Source: REEB95 sp035934235 (lineage in GTDB: Bacteria > Pseudomonadota > Alphaproteobacteria > ATCC43930 > CGMCC-115725). From it: DNA of 64,000 nt. The position numbers and the translations under genes were made by a program. Below are positions 44,571 through 52,757 of the stretch, piece after piece. The stretch's first letter is position 1. Every line of letters starts with the position of its first letter. The notes under the pieces were generated by a model. The model was not told the origin of the DNA. It saw only the letters and a program-made list of their open reading frames with translations, and searched no databases. The stretch covers positions 62,001-126,000 of the forward strand of contig DASYYB010000014.1 of the NCBI GenBank assembly GCA_035934235.1, written 5' to 3'.

Positions 44571-45269
44571 ATGCTGGAATCGCAAACGACAATCGACGGC
44601 TTCAAGCTCGCGGCGGCCGAACGCGCCGTCGCCATGATCGCCGACGGCATGACCGTGGGACTTGGCAGCGGCACGACGGCGGAATTCGCGCTGGCGGCGC
44701 TGGCGGTGCGGGTTGCCGGCGGCCTGAAGGTGTCTGGGGTTCCGACGTCGGAACGCACCGCCGGTCTCGCGCGCGAATGCGGCATACCGTTGGCGCCGTT
44801 CGACGGCCGGCCGATCGACCTCGCGATCGACGGCGCGGATGAAATCGAACGCGACACGCTCAACCTTATCAAAGGGGGCGGCGGCAACCTGGTGCGCGAG
44901 AAACTGATCGCGCGCGCCAGCCGACGCTTCATCGTGATCGCCGACGAACGCAAGCTGGTCGATCGGCTTGGCGCCCATGTGCCGCTGCCGGTCGCGCTTT
45001 TGCCGTTCGCACGGCAGCTTGCGTTGCATGAGCTCGCGGCGCTCGGCGCCGCGGGAACGATCCGCCAAACCGGCGGCCGCGATTTCGTCACCGACGACGG
45101 CTTGATGATCGCCGACTGTGCCTGCGGCGCGATCGCCGACGCGAAGACGCTGGCGACGCGCATCGCGGCGATCCCCGGCGTCGTCGACAGCGGCCTGTTC
45201 CTTGGCCTTGCCGCCGAAGCGATTGTCGCCGGCCGAACCGGCGTGGGCGTGCTTTCGCCCGTCAAATGA
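44571..45269 (+). CDS. rpiA: Ribose-5-phosphate isomerase A
   Basis: Interconverts ribose 5-phosphate and ribulose 5-phosphate in the pentose phosphate pathway. Active-site segments GLGSGTTAEFAL (residues 30-41), DLAIDGADEIER (near 83) and KGGGGNLVREK (near 101) are all present, including the catalytic Asp and Lys. Length 232 is normal. It complements gnd-zwf-pgl, which lie 4-8 kb away on the other strand. Confidence 0.95.
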   Translation: MLESQTTIDGFKLAAAERAVAMIADGMTVGLGSGTTAEFALAALAVRVAGGLKVSGVPTSERTAGLARECGIPLAPFDGRPIDLAIDGADEIERDTLNLIKGGGGNLVREKLIARASRRFIVIADERKLVDRLGAHVPLPVALLPFARQLALHELAALGAAGTIRQTGGRDFVTDDGLMIADCACGAIADAKTLATRIAAIPGVVDSGLFLGLAAEAIVAGRTGVGVLSPVK

Positions 45270-45450
45270 ATTGAACCAATTCACCGGCTCCGCCGTTTTT
45301 TCGGTAAGGCGCGAGTTTCTCCATGGTTCGGTATCCTTGCCAATCGGATCGCATGACAGCCGAGGCCGGTGCGTCGGTCGATGGCCGCAGCCGTTGCCCC
45401 GATATGCGGGCGGTTGCGGCAGCGCCACGGCTGGCCCGGCGCATCGGCTG

Positions 45451-45645
45451 ATGCTGGAACCGATGCCGAAGGCAGCGTCCCGCGGCAAAAAGCGTTCGCA
45501 TTCCGGCAAACCGCCGGGCGCGCCGTTGCGTTGCGACGCTGACCAGATCGCCGCGGCGCTACGCCAGTTCTACAACCGCATTGCGGCCGAGCCGCTGCCG
45601 CGCCGGCTCGTCAACCTGCTCACTCGCCTCAAGGTGCGTCACTGA
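45451..45645 (+). CDS. nepR: NepR-type anti-sigma factor
   Basis: A 64-residue protein whose C-terminal half, IAAALRQFYNRIAAEPLPRRLVNLLTRL (positions 33-60), has the NepR pattern: two amphipathic helices flanking an EP(L/V)P turn. NepR sequesters the EcfG sigma factor until phosphorylated PhyR binds NepR. The N-terminal part is basic. Start at 45451 or 45463 (no clear ribosome-binding site for either). The partner sigma factor lies about 7.1 kb away at 52758; phyR is not in the window. The frame is open farther upstream but meaningless there. Confidence 0.8.
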   Translation: MLEPMPKAASRGKKRSHSGKPPGAPLRCDADQIAAALRQFYNRIAAEPLPRRLVNLLTRLKVRH

Positions 45646-45757
45646 ACGCGTGTATTACTTTATGTCCCGATGGGTCATCGTGATCGGCAACACACGCACC
45701 ATGGTTGCAGGCGTTTCACTTGACACGCTCCGCCGCAACGGTTGACCGTCACATCGC

Positions 45758-47575
45758 ATGACGACGGCCGACAAGCCGACGGCACGGATCGAGGATTACG
45801 CGTTGATCGGCAACCGCGTCACTGCGGCGCTGGTTGGCCGGGACGGCTCGATCGACTGGCTGCCGCTGCCCCGCTTCGATTCAGCGGCATGTTTCGCCGC
45901 GCTTCTGGGAACGCACGCGAATGGCCGATGGCTGATTGCACCGGCGGAGCCGGTACGCAAGGTCGAGCGGCGCTATCGCGGCGATACGATGGTGCTCGAG
46001 ACGCGGTTCATCTGCGAATCAGGCACTGTCACGCTGATCGATTTCATGCCGAAAGCGCGGCCGGGCATTGTCGATGTCATGCGTATCGTCCGGGGCGAGC
46101 GCGGCACCGTGCCGATGCGCTTCGAGGCAATCTTCCGTTTCGATTACGGCAGCGTCGTTCCGTGGGTGCGCCGGCGTGCGCATGGTTTGCGCGCGGTTGC
46201 TGGGCCGGATGCAGTCGTCCTGCGAACGGCGATCGCGCTCAAAGGGCGAGACAAGACGACGGTCGGTGAATTCAACATCCGCGCCGGCGAAACCGTGCCT
46301 TGCACGCTGAGCTGGTGTCGTTCGTACCTCGACGAGCCGCCGGCGCTCGATCCGGCCGCGGCGCTGGACGATACCGAGGCCTATTGGCACGAATGGAGTG
46401 CGCGCTGCGACCGCAAGGCCGGCGGTGAATGGCATGACGCGGTCATGCGCTCGCTGCTGACGCTCAAGGCACTCACCTATGCGCCGACCGGCGGCATAGT
46501 CGCGGCGCCGACGACGTCCCTGCCCGAGAAACTTGGCGGCGAACGCAATTGGGATTACCGCTATTGCTGGCTGCGCGACGCGACCTTCACGCTGTTCGCC
46601 TTCATCCTGTCCGGTTACATCGACGAGGCGAAAGCTTGGCGTGAGTGGCTGTTGCGTGCCGTGGCTGGTGCACCCGCCGATATGCAGATCATGTATGGCA
46701 TCGCCGGTGAACGTCGGCTAACCGAATACGAGGTGCCGTGGCTCGGCGGCTACGCCGGCAGCCGGCCAGTCCGCGTCGGGAATGCCGCGCACTTGCAACG
46801 CCAGATGGATATCTACGGTGAGGTCATGGATGCGTTCTATACAGGGCGCGCGCATGGCGCGGCACCCGAAGACGACGTCGAGCGCATCCAGCAGGCGCTG
46901 CTCGAATATCTCGAGGGCCATTGGCAAGAACCCGATTCCGGAATCTGGGAAGTGCGCACCGCGGAAAAGCGCACCACGCATTCCGCCGTCATGGCCTGGG
47001 TGGCGTTTGACCGCGCCGTGCGCTCGGCCGAGAAGTTCGGTCTCAAAGGACCAACCAAACGCTGGGCCGCAGTGCGCGATCAGATCCACCGTGAGGTCTG
47101 CACGCAGGGGTTCGATTCCGAGCGCGGTGCCTTCGTGCAGCAGTTCGGCGGCAAGGCGCTCGATGCGGCGCTGCTGCGGATTCCGTTGGTCGGATTCCTG
47201 CCGCCCGACGATCCGCGTGTCGTCAAGACGATGGACGCGATCGCTGAGGAATTGATGTTCGATGGGCTGGTGCGGCGGTATATCCCGGATCAGGCGCCCG
47301 ATGGACTGACCGGCAACGAAGGGGCGTTTCTGATCTGCTCATTCTGGCTCGCGGATAATTACGCGTTAGCGGGCCGACGGCGCGAGGCGCGCACGATGTT
47401 CGAACGGCTGCTCGCATTGCGCAACGATGTCGGGCTGCTGGCCGAGGAGTACGATCCGCACGCCAAACGGATGCTGGGGAATTTTCCACAGGCCTTCTCG
47501 CACGTCGGCCTGATCAATACCGCCCACAATCTGAGTCTGCCCAAGGGGCCGGCCGAACACCGCGCCGGCGGCTAG
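45758..47575 (+). CDS. Glycoside hydrolase family 15 enzyme (trehalase/glucoamylase-like)
   Basis: A 605-residue cytosolic GH15 protein. The N-terminal beta-sandwich begins ARIEDYALIGNRVTAALVGRDGSIDWLPLPRFDS, shown by its DGSIDW turn near residue 33. The (alpha/alpha)6 barrel has LPEKLGGERNWDYRYCWLRDATFT (near 263) and TGNEGAFLICSFWLADNYAL (near 520), where the catalytic glutamates lie. Bacterial members of this architecture include trehalases, so trehalose or maltodextrin hydrolysis is likely. It stands between nepR and the YqjE-like gene, and its stop overlaps the latter's stop (CTAG). Confidence 0.9.
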   Translation: MTTADKPTARIEDYALIGNRVTAALVGRDGSIDWLPLPRFDSAACFAALLGTHANGRWLIAPAEPVRKVERRYRGDTMVLETRFICESGTVTLIDFMPKARPGIVDVMRIVRGERGTVPMRFEAIFRFDYGSVVPWVRRRAHGLRAVAGPDAVVLRTAIALKGRDKTTVGEFNIRAGETVPCTLSWCRSYLDEPPALDPAAALDDTEAYWHEWSARCDRKAGGEWHDAVMRSLLTLKALTYAPTGGIVAAPTTSLPEKLGGERNWDYRYCWLRDATFTLFAFILSGYIDEAKAWREWLLRAVAGAPADMQIMYGIAGERRLTEYEVPWLGGYAGSRPVRVGNAAHLQRQMDIYGEVMDAFYTGRAHGAAPEDDVERIQQALLEYLEGHWQEPDSGIWEVRTAEKRTTHSAVMAWVAFDRAVRSAEKFGLKGPTKRWAAVRDQIHREVCTQGFDSERGAFVQQFGGKALDAALLRIPLVGFLPPDDPRVVKTMDAIAEELMFDGLVRRYIPDQAPDGLTGNEGAFLICSFWLADNYALAGRRREARTMFERLLALRNDVGLLAEEYDPHAKRMLGNFPQAFSHVGLINTAHNLSLPKGPAEHRAGG

Positions 47576-48006
47576 CGCTTTCGGCTGGTCTTGCGGGATT
47601 TTTCGGCGGTGGCTGCGCCGCTCAGCGCCGCAAGCGCGAGCAGAAGCCATTTATGTTCGTGGATCAGCGGCGCGAAGTCGCCGCTCTCGATCGCGGCGGC
47701 GAGCGTTCCGGTCCCGGTTTGCAACGCACCGCGGTTGCGCGTGAGCCAATATCCGCCGCCCGCCAGCGCCGCCGCGATGAGCGCCAGAACGCCGGCACAA
47801 ATCAGCGGCGCCCCCCACGGCCCGACAAGCGGCAACAGCCAAATCCAAAGCGCGGCGACGGCGCAGCCGAAACTGGCCGCGACCATCATGGACGTCAACG
47901 CAAGCAGCAACGCGGCGACGGCAACACGCGGCGCCCGCTTGCGGGCACGCGAGAGAGCCGTGATCTCGGCGAGGACGGTCAACGCGAGTTTGACGATGCC
48001 GCCCAT
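47572..48006 (-). CDS. Phage-holin-like/YqjE-type membrane protein (DUF1469)
   Basis: A 144-residue protein with two adjacent membrane helices (VAALLLALTSMMVAASFGCAV and APLICAGVLALIAAALAGGGYWL) and a weak third near the C-terminus (HKWLLLALAALSG), in the DUF1469 pattern of YqjE. The adjacent DUF883 gene makes the pair resemble E. coli yqjD-yqjE, stationary-phase membrane proteins. It lies 13 bp downstream of that gene on the same strand. Confidence 0.72.
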   Translation of the reverse strand: MGGIVKLALTVLAEITALSRARKRAPRVAVAALLLALTSMMVAASFGCAVAALWIWLLPLVGPWGAPLICAGVLALIAAALAGGGYWLTRNRGALQTGTGTLAAAIESGDFAPLIHEHKWLLLALAALSGAATAEKSRKTSRKR

Positions 48007-48019
48007 CCGCGTTTGTGGC

Positions 48020-48322
48020 CTAGCGGAGAACTATTCGGCCGCCAATGAAGCCGAGGCCGAAGGCGATCAGCAAGGTTGCCAGCGGCCGTTCCTCGACCTG
48101 ACGGGCGAGTGCGTCGGCGCCGCGCCCGCCTTCGGCGAGCGCCCGATTGTAGAGCCGACGCGCTTCATCGGACATGTCCTCGACCTGGCCTGCGATGTTG
48201 TGCAACGCGCCTGATTTCACGTGTTCCATCAAGCGCGCGAGATCCTTGCGCAACGTGTCGATGTCGTCGCGGATGGCGTCGAGGTCCGCACCATTGGCCC
48301 GGGCTTTCACGGTATCGTTCAT
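48020..48322 (-). CDS. DUF883 (YqjD/ElaB-like) membrane-anchored protein
   Basis: A 100-residue protein. A long helix (DLDAIRDDIDTLRKDLARLMEHV, near residues 14-36) and a VEERPLATLLIAFGLGFIGGRIVLR C-terminal membrane anchor (77-100) match the DUF883 family. YqjD and ElaB bind ribosomes in stationary phase and are stress-induced in E. coli. The ATG is supported by GTAGGAG 5 bases upstream. The location in a stress-associated block agrees with such a role. Confidence 0.82.
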   Translation of the reverse strand: MNDTVKARANGADLDAIRDDIDTLRKDLARLMEHVKSGALHNIAGQVEDMSDEARRLYNRALAEGGRGADALARQVEERPLATLLIAFGLGFIGGRIVLR

Positions 48323-48430
48323 TGTCGCTCCTACTGTCACACAACCCCCGAATAATGCCCGCGTCGCAAAGCATGACCGAATCGGCGAAAAACTCAAGGC
48401 CGCGGACGGCGTGTGTCCCGGCCCGGTGAC

Positions 48431-49243
48431 TTACCGGCGCAACTTGGCCTTGCGGCGTGGTGGCGCGAAGACCGGGTCGAGCGCCGCGTCCCACAAGTGA
48501 ACGCCGCCGATCATGCCGTCGGCATTCGGCGTAACCTTCACGTCGCGCGGCAAATCGAAGTCGATCAGGCGCGTATTGCCGCCGCCGAGATAAAGCCGAT
48601 CGAAGTTCACCAGGGTGCGGACGATGCCGATCGTCTTGCGCAGCCGGCGGTTCCATGTGCGTGTGCCTTTCTTGTCGGCCGCCGCGTTGCCGAGATATTG
48701 ATCGTACGTTTTGCCCTTGAGCAGCGGATGCTGACCGAGTTCGAGATGCGGCAACAGGTGTCCATCCTGGAACAACGACGATCCGATGCCGGTGCCGAGC
48801 GTGAGCACGCATTCGAGGCCGCGGCCTTCGATGGCGCCCAGGCCCTGAACGTCGGCGTCGTTGAGTACGCGTGCCGGCTTTCGCAGCCGCCGCGTCAACG
48901 CGCGGTCGAGCTGAAACCCCGCCCAACATTCGGTGCCAAGATTAGGCGCGGTATGGACGCGTCCGCGCCGAACGTAGCCGGGAAAGCCCACCGATATGCG
49001 ATTATAGTTCGGCAGCATGCGCACCAAGCCGCCGATGGCGCGCAGCAGCGCTTGCGGCGTCGCCGGCTGCGGCGTCCGCACGCGCACCGGCGCGGCGATC
49101 ATCGCGCCGCCGCGATCGAGCACCGACGCCTTGACGTGCGAGCCGCCGACGTCGATCGCCAGGGTGAACGGCGGTGCGGCGCGCTCGATGGCGACGGCGC
49201 GCGGTAACGGCTCGGTTTCGGACGTCGTCACGGGCTCTATCAT
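48431..49243 (-). CDS. ROK-family glucokinase, possibly polyphosphate-dependent
   Basis: A 270-residue sugar kinase of the ROK/PPGK type. It has the phosphate-binding start LAIDVGGSHVKASVLD (residues 28-43), ISVGFPGYVRRGRVHTAPNL (83-102), VLNDADVQGLGA with the catalytic Asp, and CVLTLGTGIGSSLFQDGHLLP. The LGTGxGS loop followed by LELGQHPLLKGK resembles polyphosphate glucokinases, but the phosphate donor cannot be decided. Its ATG overlaps the pgl stop (ATGA), placing glucose phosphorylation in the same transcript as zwf, pgl and gnd. Confidence 0.85.
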   Translation of the reverse strand: MIEPVTTSETEPLPRAVAIERAAPPFTLAIDVGGSHVKASVLDRGGAMIAAPVRVRTPQPATPQALLRAIGGLVRMLPNYNRISVGFPGYVRRGRVHTAPNLGTECWAGFQLDRALTRRLRKPARVLNDADVQGLGAIEGRGLECVLTLGTGIGSSLFQDGHLLPHLELGQHPLLKGKTYDQYLGNAAADKKGTRTWNRRLRKTIGIVRTLVNFDRLYLGGGNTRLIDFDLPRDVKVTPNADGMIGGVHLWDAALDPVFAPPRRKAKLRR

Positions 49244-49980
49244 GGCGCGGCGTCGCGATCGAGAAACCACGTGACGCCGCCGACCGGTTGGATATGAGCG
49301 GCCGGCAGATTCTCGCCGCGTGTCAGCCGTTGGAGCACCGGCCGCTTGGCCGAACCGCTGGCAAGAAAAGCCACCGCCGCGCTGCTGTCGAGCGCGGGAT
49401 AGGTCAGCGTCACTCGCGGTTCGGGCTTCGCCTCGGGCACGCCCGCGGCCCAATGGGTGCGTTCGGCCAACGCGGCAACGCCGGGAAAAAGCGAGGCCGT
49501 ATGGCCGTCTTCGCCGAGGCCAAGGAGCGTCGCCGCGAAAAGCGGCCGATCGGGCGCGAGCGTGTCGGTGCCATAGAAGCGCTTGAGCTCGTTCTCGTAG
49601 GTCGCGGCGCCGCGCGCCGGTCCGTCGGCGGCCGCGATCGGGTGGATATGCGTCGGTGGAACCGGAACGTGGTCCAACAACGCGGCGCGGATCATCGCGA
49701 AGTTGCTGCGTGGGTGGTCCGGCGGCACGCAGCGCTCGTCGCCCCAAAACCAATGGACCCGGTCCCAGGGAAAGCAATCGCGATATGGCGACTGGGCAAG
49801 CAACGCATAAACCGGCCGCGGCGTGTTGCCGCCCGACAGACAGACGGCAGCCTGTCCCGGCGTGCTGAGGACGCGATTGAGCAGCCACGCGGCGGCACGG
49901 CGCGCCAGAATTTCCGCATCGGCCAGGACGACGCGCTGTCCCGACAGGGAACGCGGCGCCCGCGCGGCTGCCGCGGTCAT
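49240..49980 (-). CDS. pgl: 6-phosphogluconolactonase
   Basis: Hydrolyses 6-phosphogluconolactone. The NagB/Pgl fold is seen in QAAVCLSGGNTPRPVYALL (near residue 43), VHWFWGDERCVPPDHPRSNF (near 76) and LLGLGEDGHTASLFPG (near 150), the latter carrying the conserved catalytic Asp-Gly-His. It is 246 residues long. The start overlaps the zwf stop as ATGA, and its stop overlaps the next kinase gene as ATGA. Confidence 0.95.
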   Translation of the reverse strand: MTAAAARAPRSLSGQRVVLADAEILARRAAAWLLNRVLSTPGQAAVCLSGGNTPRPVYALLAQSPYRDCFPWDRVHWFWGDERCVPPDHPRSNFAMIRAALLDHVPVPPTHIHPIAAADGPARGAATYENELKRFYGTDTLAPDRPLFAATLLGLGEDGHTASLFPGVAALAERTHWAAGVPEAKPEPRVTLTYPALDSSAAVAFLASGSAKRPVLQRLTRGENLPAAHIQPVGGVTWFLDRDAAP

Positions 49981-51503
49981 GGCTCGTCCCCGGCCGCGAT
50001 CGGCCGCCACTGGCGATGGTCGCGCGCCAGCAGCGCATCGGCGGCATGCGGACCGTCGCTGCCCGCGGCGTAGAAATCGAGGCCGTTGGCACGATCGCGG
50101 CGCCAGCAATTGAGGAACGGCTGGACGACCCGCCAGGCCGCCTCGACGTCGTCGGCGTGCTGAAACAGTGTTTGGTCGCCGATCATGCAATCGTAGATCA
50201 GCGTCTCGTAGCCGTTCTCGGGCACGATGGCGAAGTAGTCCTTGTATTTGAATTCCATGCCGACGCCATGCAGCCGAAGTTGCGGTCCCGGCACCTTGGC
50301 GTTGAACTGGATCAAAATGTCCTCGTCGGGCGCGATGCCGATGACGACGAAATTCTGCGCCAGGCTTTCGACCGGCGTGTCGCGGAATATCGCAAACGGC
50401 GCTTCCTTGAATTTGATCGCGACCTCGGTCCGGCGCGCCTTAAGCGCCTTGCCGGTGCGCAGATAGAACGGAACGCCGGCCCAGCGCCACGTGTCGATCA
50501 GCAGCTTGAGTGCGACGTAAGTCTCGGTCGTGCTGCGGCGCGCCACGTCGGCGGTCTGGCGGTAGGCCGTAACCGTCTTGCTGCCAACCTTGCCGGCGCG
50601 GTACTGCGCGCGCACGCCACAGGCGAACGCCGTGGCGTGATCGTAGGCGTGCATCGCTTGAAGCACTTTGGTTTTTTCGGCGCGCACGGCTTCGGCGGAG
50701 AAGCCTGCAGGAGGTTCCATGGCGATGAGCGACAGCACTTGAAAGAGATGATTCGGCACCATGTCACGCAGCGCGCCGGTTGTGTCGTAGAATCGTCCGC
50801 GCCTGCCGACATCGACGGTTTCGGCAACCGTGATCTGAACGTGGTCGATGCGATCCCGGTTCCACAGCGATTCAAACAGATTGTTGGCGAAGCGCAGCGC
50901 CAGGATATTCTGCACGGTCTCTTTGCCGAGGAAGTGATCGATCCGGTAGACCTGCTCTTCGGCGAAGACGGCGAGAATCCGCTTGTTGAGTGTGCGCGCC
51001 GAATCAAGATCGGTGCCGAACGGTTTTTCGACCACGAGCCGCGACCAAGCGCCGCGTCCGGGTTGCGCGAATCCCGCCTTGCCGAGCTGCTCGGCCAACG
51101 GCGCGAACACGTTCGGCGGCGTCGCCATGTAGAACAGCGTATTGCCGTGCGTCGCGCCCCGCCGCTGGCGCAACGCCGCTGCCAACTGCTTGAACGTCGC
51201 CGCATCGTCGAAATTGCCGGTGATATATGACAGCCGCCGAAGCAACCACGCGCGCGTCGCGGCGGCGGGCGTGACGCCGGCGAACTTGCTCAGCCCGTCG
51301 CTGATATGGGCGCGAAACTGCCCGTCGTTCATCGGCGAGCGCGCGACGCCGATGACAGCGAAGCCGTCGGGCAAGAGCTTGGCGGCGGCAAGATGATAAA
51401 GCGCCGGCATCAGCAGTCGCTGCGTCAGATCGCCCGATGCGCCGAATACCACAAGCGTGCAGGGATCGGCTCGGCGCAGCCGTTCGCGGGTGGCGGTCGC
51501 CAT
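49977..51503 (-). CDS. zwf: Glucose-6-phosphate 1-dehydrogenase
   Basis: First, NADPH-producing step of the oxidative pentose phosphate pathway. The nucleotide-binding GASGDLTQRLLMPALYHL is near residue 20. The catalytic motif YRIDHFLGKETVQN lies near 185 with its His and Lys, and RWAGVPFYLRTGKAL lies near 345. The 508 residues match family length. Its ATG overlaps the gnd stop by 1 bp (TGATG), so gnd-zwf-pgl-kinase form a chain of coupled genes. Confidence 0.97.
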   Translation of the reverse strand: MATATRERLRRADPCTLVVFGASGDLTQRLLMPALYHLAAAKLLPDGFAVIGVARSPMNDGQFRAHISDGLSKFAGVTPAAATRAWLLRRLSYITGNFDDAATFKQLAAALRQRRGATHGNTLFYMATPPNVFAPLAEQLGKAGFAQPGRGAWSRLVVEKPFGTDLDSARTLNKRILAVFAEEQVYRIDHFLGKETVQNILALRFANNLFESLWNRDRIDHVQITVAETVDVGRRGRFYDTTGALRDMVPNHLFQVLSLIAMEPPAGFSAEAVRAEKTKVLQAMHAYDHATAFACGVRAQYRAGKVGSKTVTAYRQTADVARRSTTETYVALKLLIDTWRWAGVPFYLRTGKALKARRTEVAIKFKEAPFAIFRDTPVESLAQNFVVIGIAPDEDILIQFNAKVPGPQLRLHGVGMEFKYKDYFAIVPENGYETLIYDCMIGDQTLFQHADDVEAAWRVVQPFLNCWRRDRANGLDFYAAGSDGPHAADALLARDHRQWRPIAAGDEP

Positions 51504-52489
51504 CAGCCTTGATCCGGATGTTCGATGTGGCCGCCGAAGCCTTTGCGCATGGCCGATAGCAACTTTTCGGCGAAGCTCGCCTTTTCGCGCGAACGGAATC
51601 GGGTATAGAGCGCGGCCGACAAGACCTCTGCCGGAACCGCCGCCGCAAGGGCCGCCGCGATCGTCCAGCGGCCTTCGCCCGAATCCTCGACATAACCGCT
51701 GTAGCTCTGGAGCGCCGGATCCTCGGCCAACGCCGACGCCGTCAGGTCGAGCAACCACGACGAGATCACGCTGCCGCGGCGCCAAACCTCGGCGATGTCG
51801 GCGACGTTGAGATCGAACCGCTGATCCGCCGGTAGATCGGTGCGGTTGGCATTGCGCAGAATATCGAACCCTTCAGCATAGGCCTGCATCAAGCCGTACT
51901 CGATGCCGTTGTGGATCATCTTGACGAAATGGCCGGCGCCCGGCGGACCGGCATGGAGGTAGCCCTGCTCGGGCCGCGGATCGCGCCCGTCGCGATGCGG
52001 CGTCGGCGGAATCTCGCCGCGGCCCGGCGCCAGCGCGGCGAAGATCGGATCGAGCCGTTCGATCACGTCCTTGACGCCACCGATCATCAGACAATAGCCG
52101 CGCTCCAGACCCCAGACGCCGCCGCTGGTGCCAGCGTCGACATAGTGGATGTTTTTTCCCGCCAGCGTCTTGGCGCGGCGGACATCGTCCTGCCAAAAGG
52201 AGTTGCCGCCGTCGATGATCGTGTCGCCGGCGGCGAGCAACGTGCCGAGCTCGGTCACGGTCTGCTCGGTGATCTCGCCGGCCGGCAGCATCACCCAAAC
52301 AGCGCGCGGCGTTTGCAGTCGACGAACCAGATCGGGCAAGCTGCCCGCTCCGGTGGCGCCTTTTTGCTTGGCGAGGGCGGCGATCGCGCCAGGCGATCGA
52401 TCGTAGATGACGCATTCGTGGCCGCGCGCCGTGAGGCGCCGCACGATGTTGCCGCCCATGCGACCCAGACCGACGACTCCCAGTTGCAT
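51503..52489 (-). CDS. gnd: 6-phosphogluconate dehydrogenase, decarboxylating (short form)
   Basis: Oxidatively decarboxylates 6-phosphogluconate to ribulose 5-phosphate. The start MQLGVVGLGRMGGNIVRRL is the NAD(P) fold. The substrate segments DAGTSGGVWGLERGYCLMIGG (near 113) and KMIHNGIEYGLMQAYAEG (near 190) carry the catalytic Lys-Met-(x)-His-Asn-Gly. At 328 residues it is the short form found in many bacteria, often NAD-preferring; here the cofactor is not decided. It heads the coupled gnd-zwf-pgl-ROK operon. A candidate EcfG promoter lies 276-300 bases upstream. Confidence 0.95.
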   Translation of the reverse strand: MQLGVVGLGRMGGNIVRRLTARGHECVIYDRSPGAIAALAKQKGATGAGSLPDLVRRLQTPRAVWVMLPAGEITEQTVTELGTLLAAGDTIIDGGNSFWQDDVRRAKTLAGKNIHYVDAGTSGGVWGLERGYCLMIGGVKDVIERLDPIFAALAPGRGEIPPTPHRDGRDPRPEQGYLHAGPPGAGHFVKMIHNGIEYGLMQAYAEGFDILRNANRTDLPADQRFDLNVADIAEVWRRGSVISSWLLDLTASALAEDPALQSYSGYVEDSGEGRWTIAAALAAAVPAEVLSAALYTRFRSREKASFAEKLLSAMRKGFGGHIEHPDQG

Positions 52490-52629
52490 TGTTTTTCCGC
52501 TTGTTGTGTTTCCGTTTGGCCGCAGTTGAGGCTCTCGGCTACGACCAACAGCTTATGGCAGGTCGCGCCGCTTCATCCAGACTTGTGTTCTCGCCGTTAC
52601 CGATTGTGGCGAAACCGTGGATGTGCACC

Positions 52630-52654
52630 GGAACACGTCGCGATCCGTGTGATT
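52630..52654 (+). promoter_or_regulatory. Possible EcfG-type promoter upstream of ecfG
   Basis: In the 268-bp gap between gnd and ecfG, a GGAAC (52630-52634) is followed 16 bases later by GATT. The general stress sigma consensus is GGAAC-N16/17-CGTT, so the -35 box is perfect and the -10 box matches only its TT end. The site lies 104-128 bases before the ecfG start, in the right direction for autoregulation. No other gene-like signal is seen in this gap. Confidence 0.4.
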
Positions 52655-52757
52655 AAGACGTGATATCAGGGCATCCCCGATTGCCGGACGATCGATTTCT
52701 TCGCACCTTGAGCACCATGCCCAACACCAAGGCGCACAACGACAAGGAGCAAGAGAA

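Noticed and set aside
45118..45450. An N-terminal extension of nepR reaching into rpiA
   Set aside because: These codons overlap rpiA and look random; NepR proteins are about 60 residues long.
50016..51230. A 404-codon plus-strand frame antisense to zwf
   Set aside because: Shadow of zwf codon bias with no domain or start signal.
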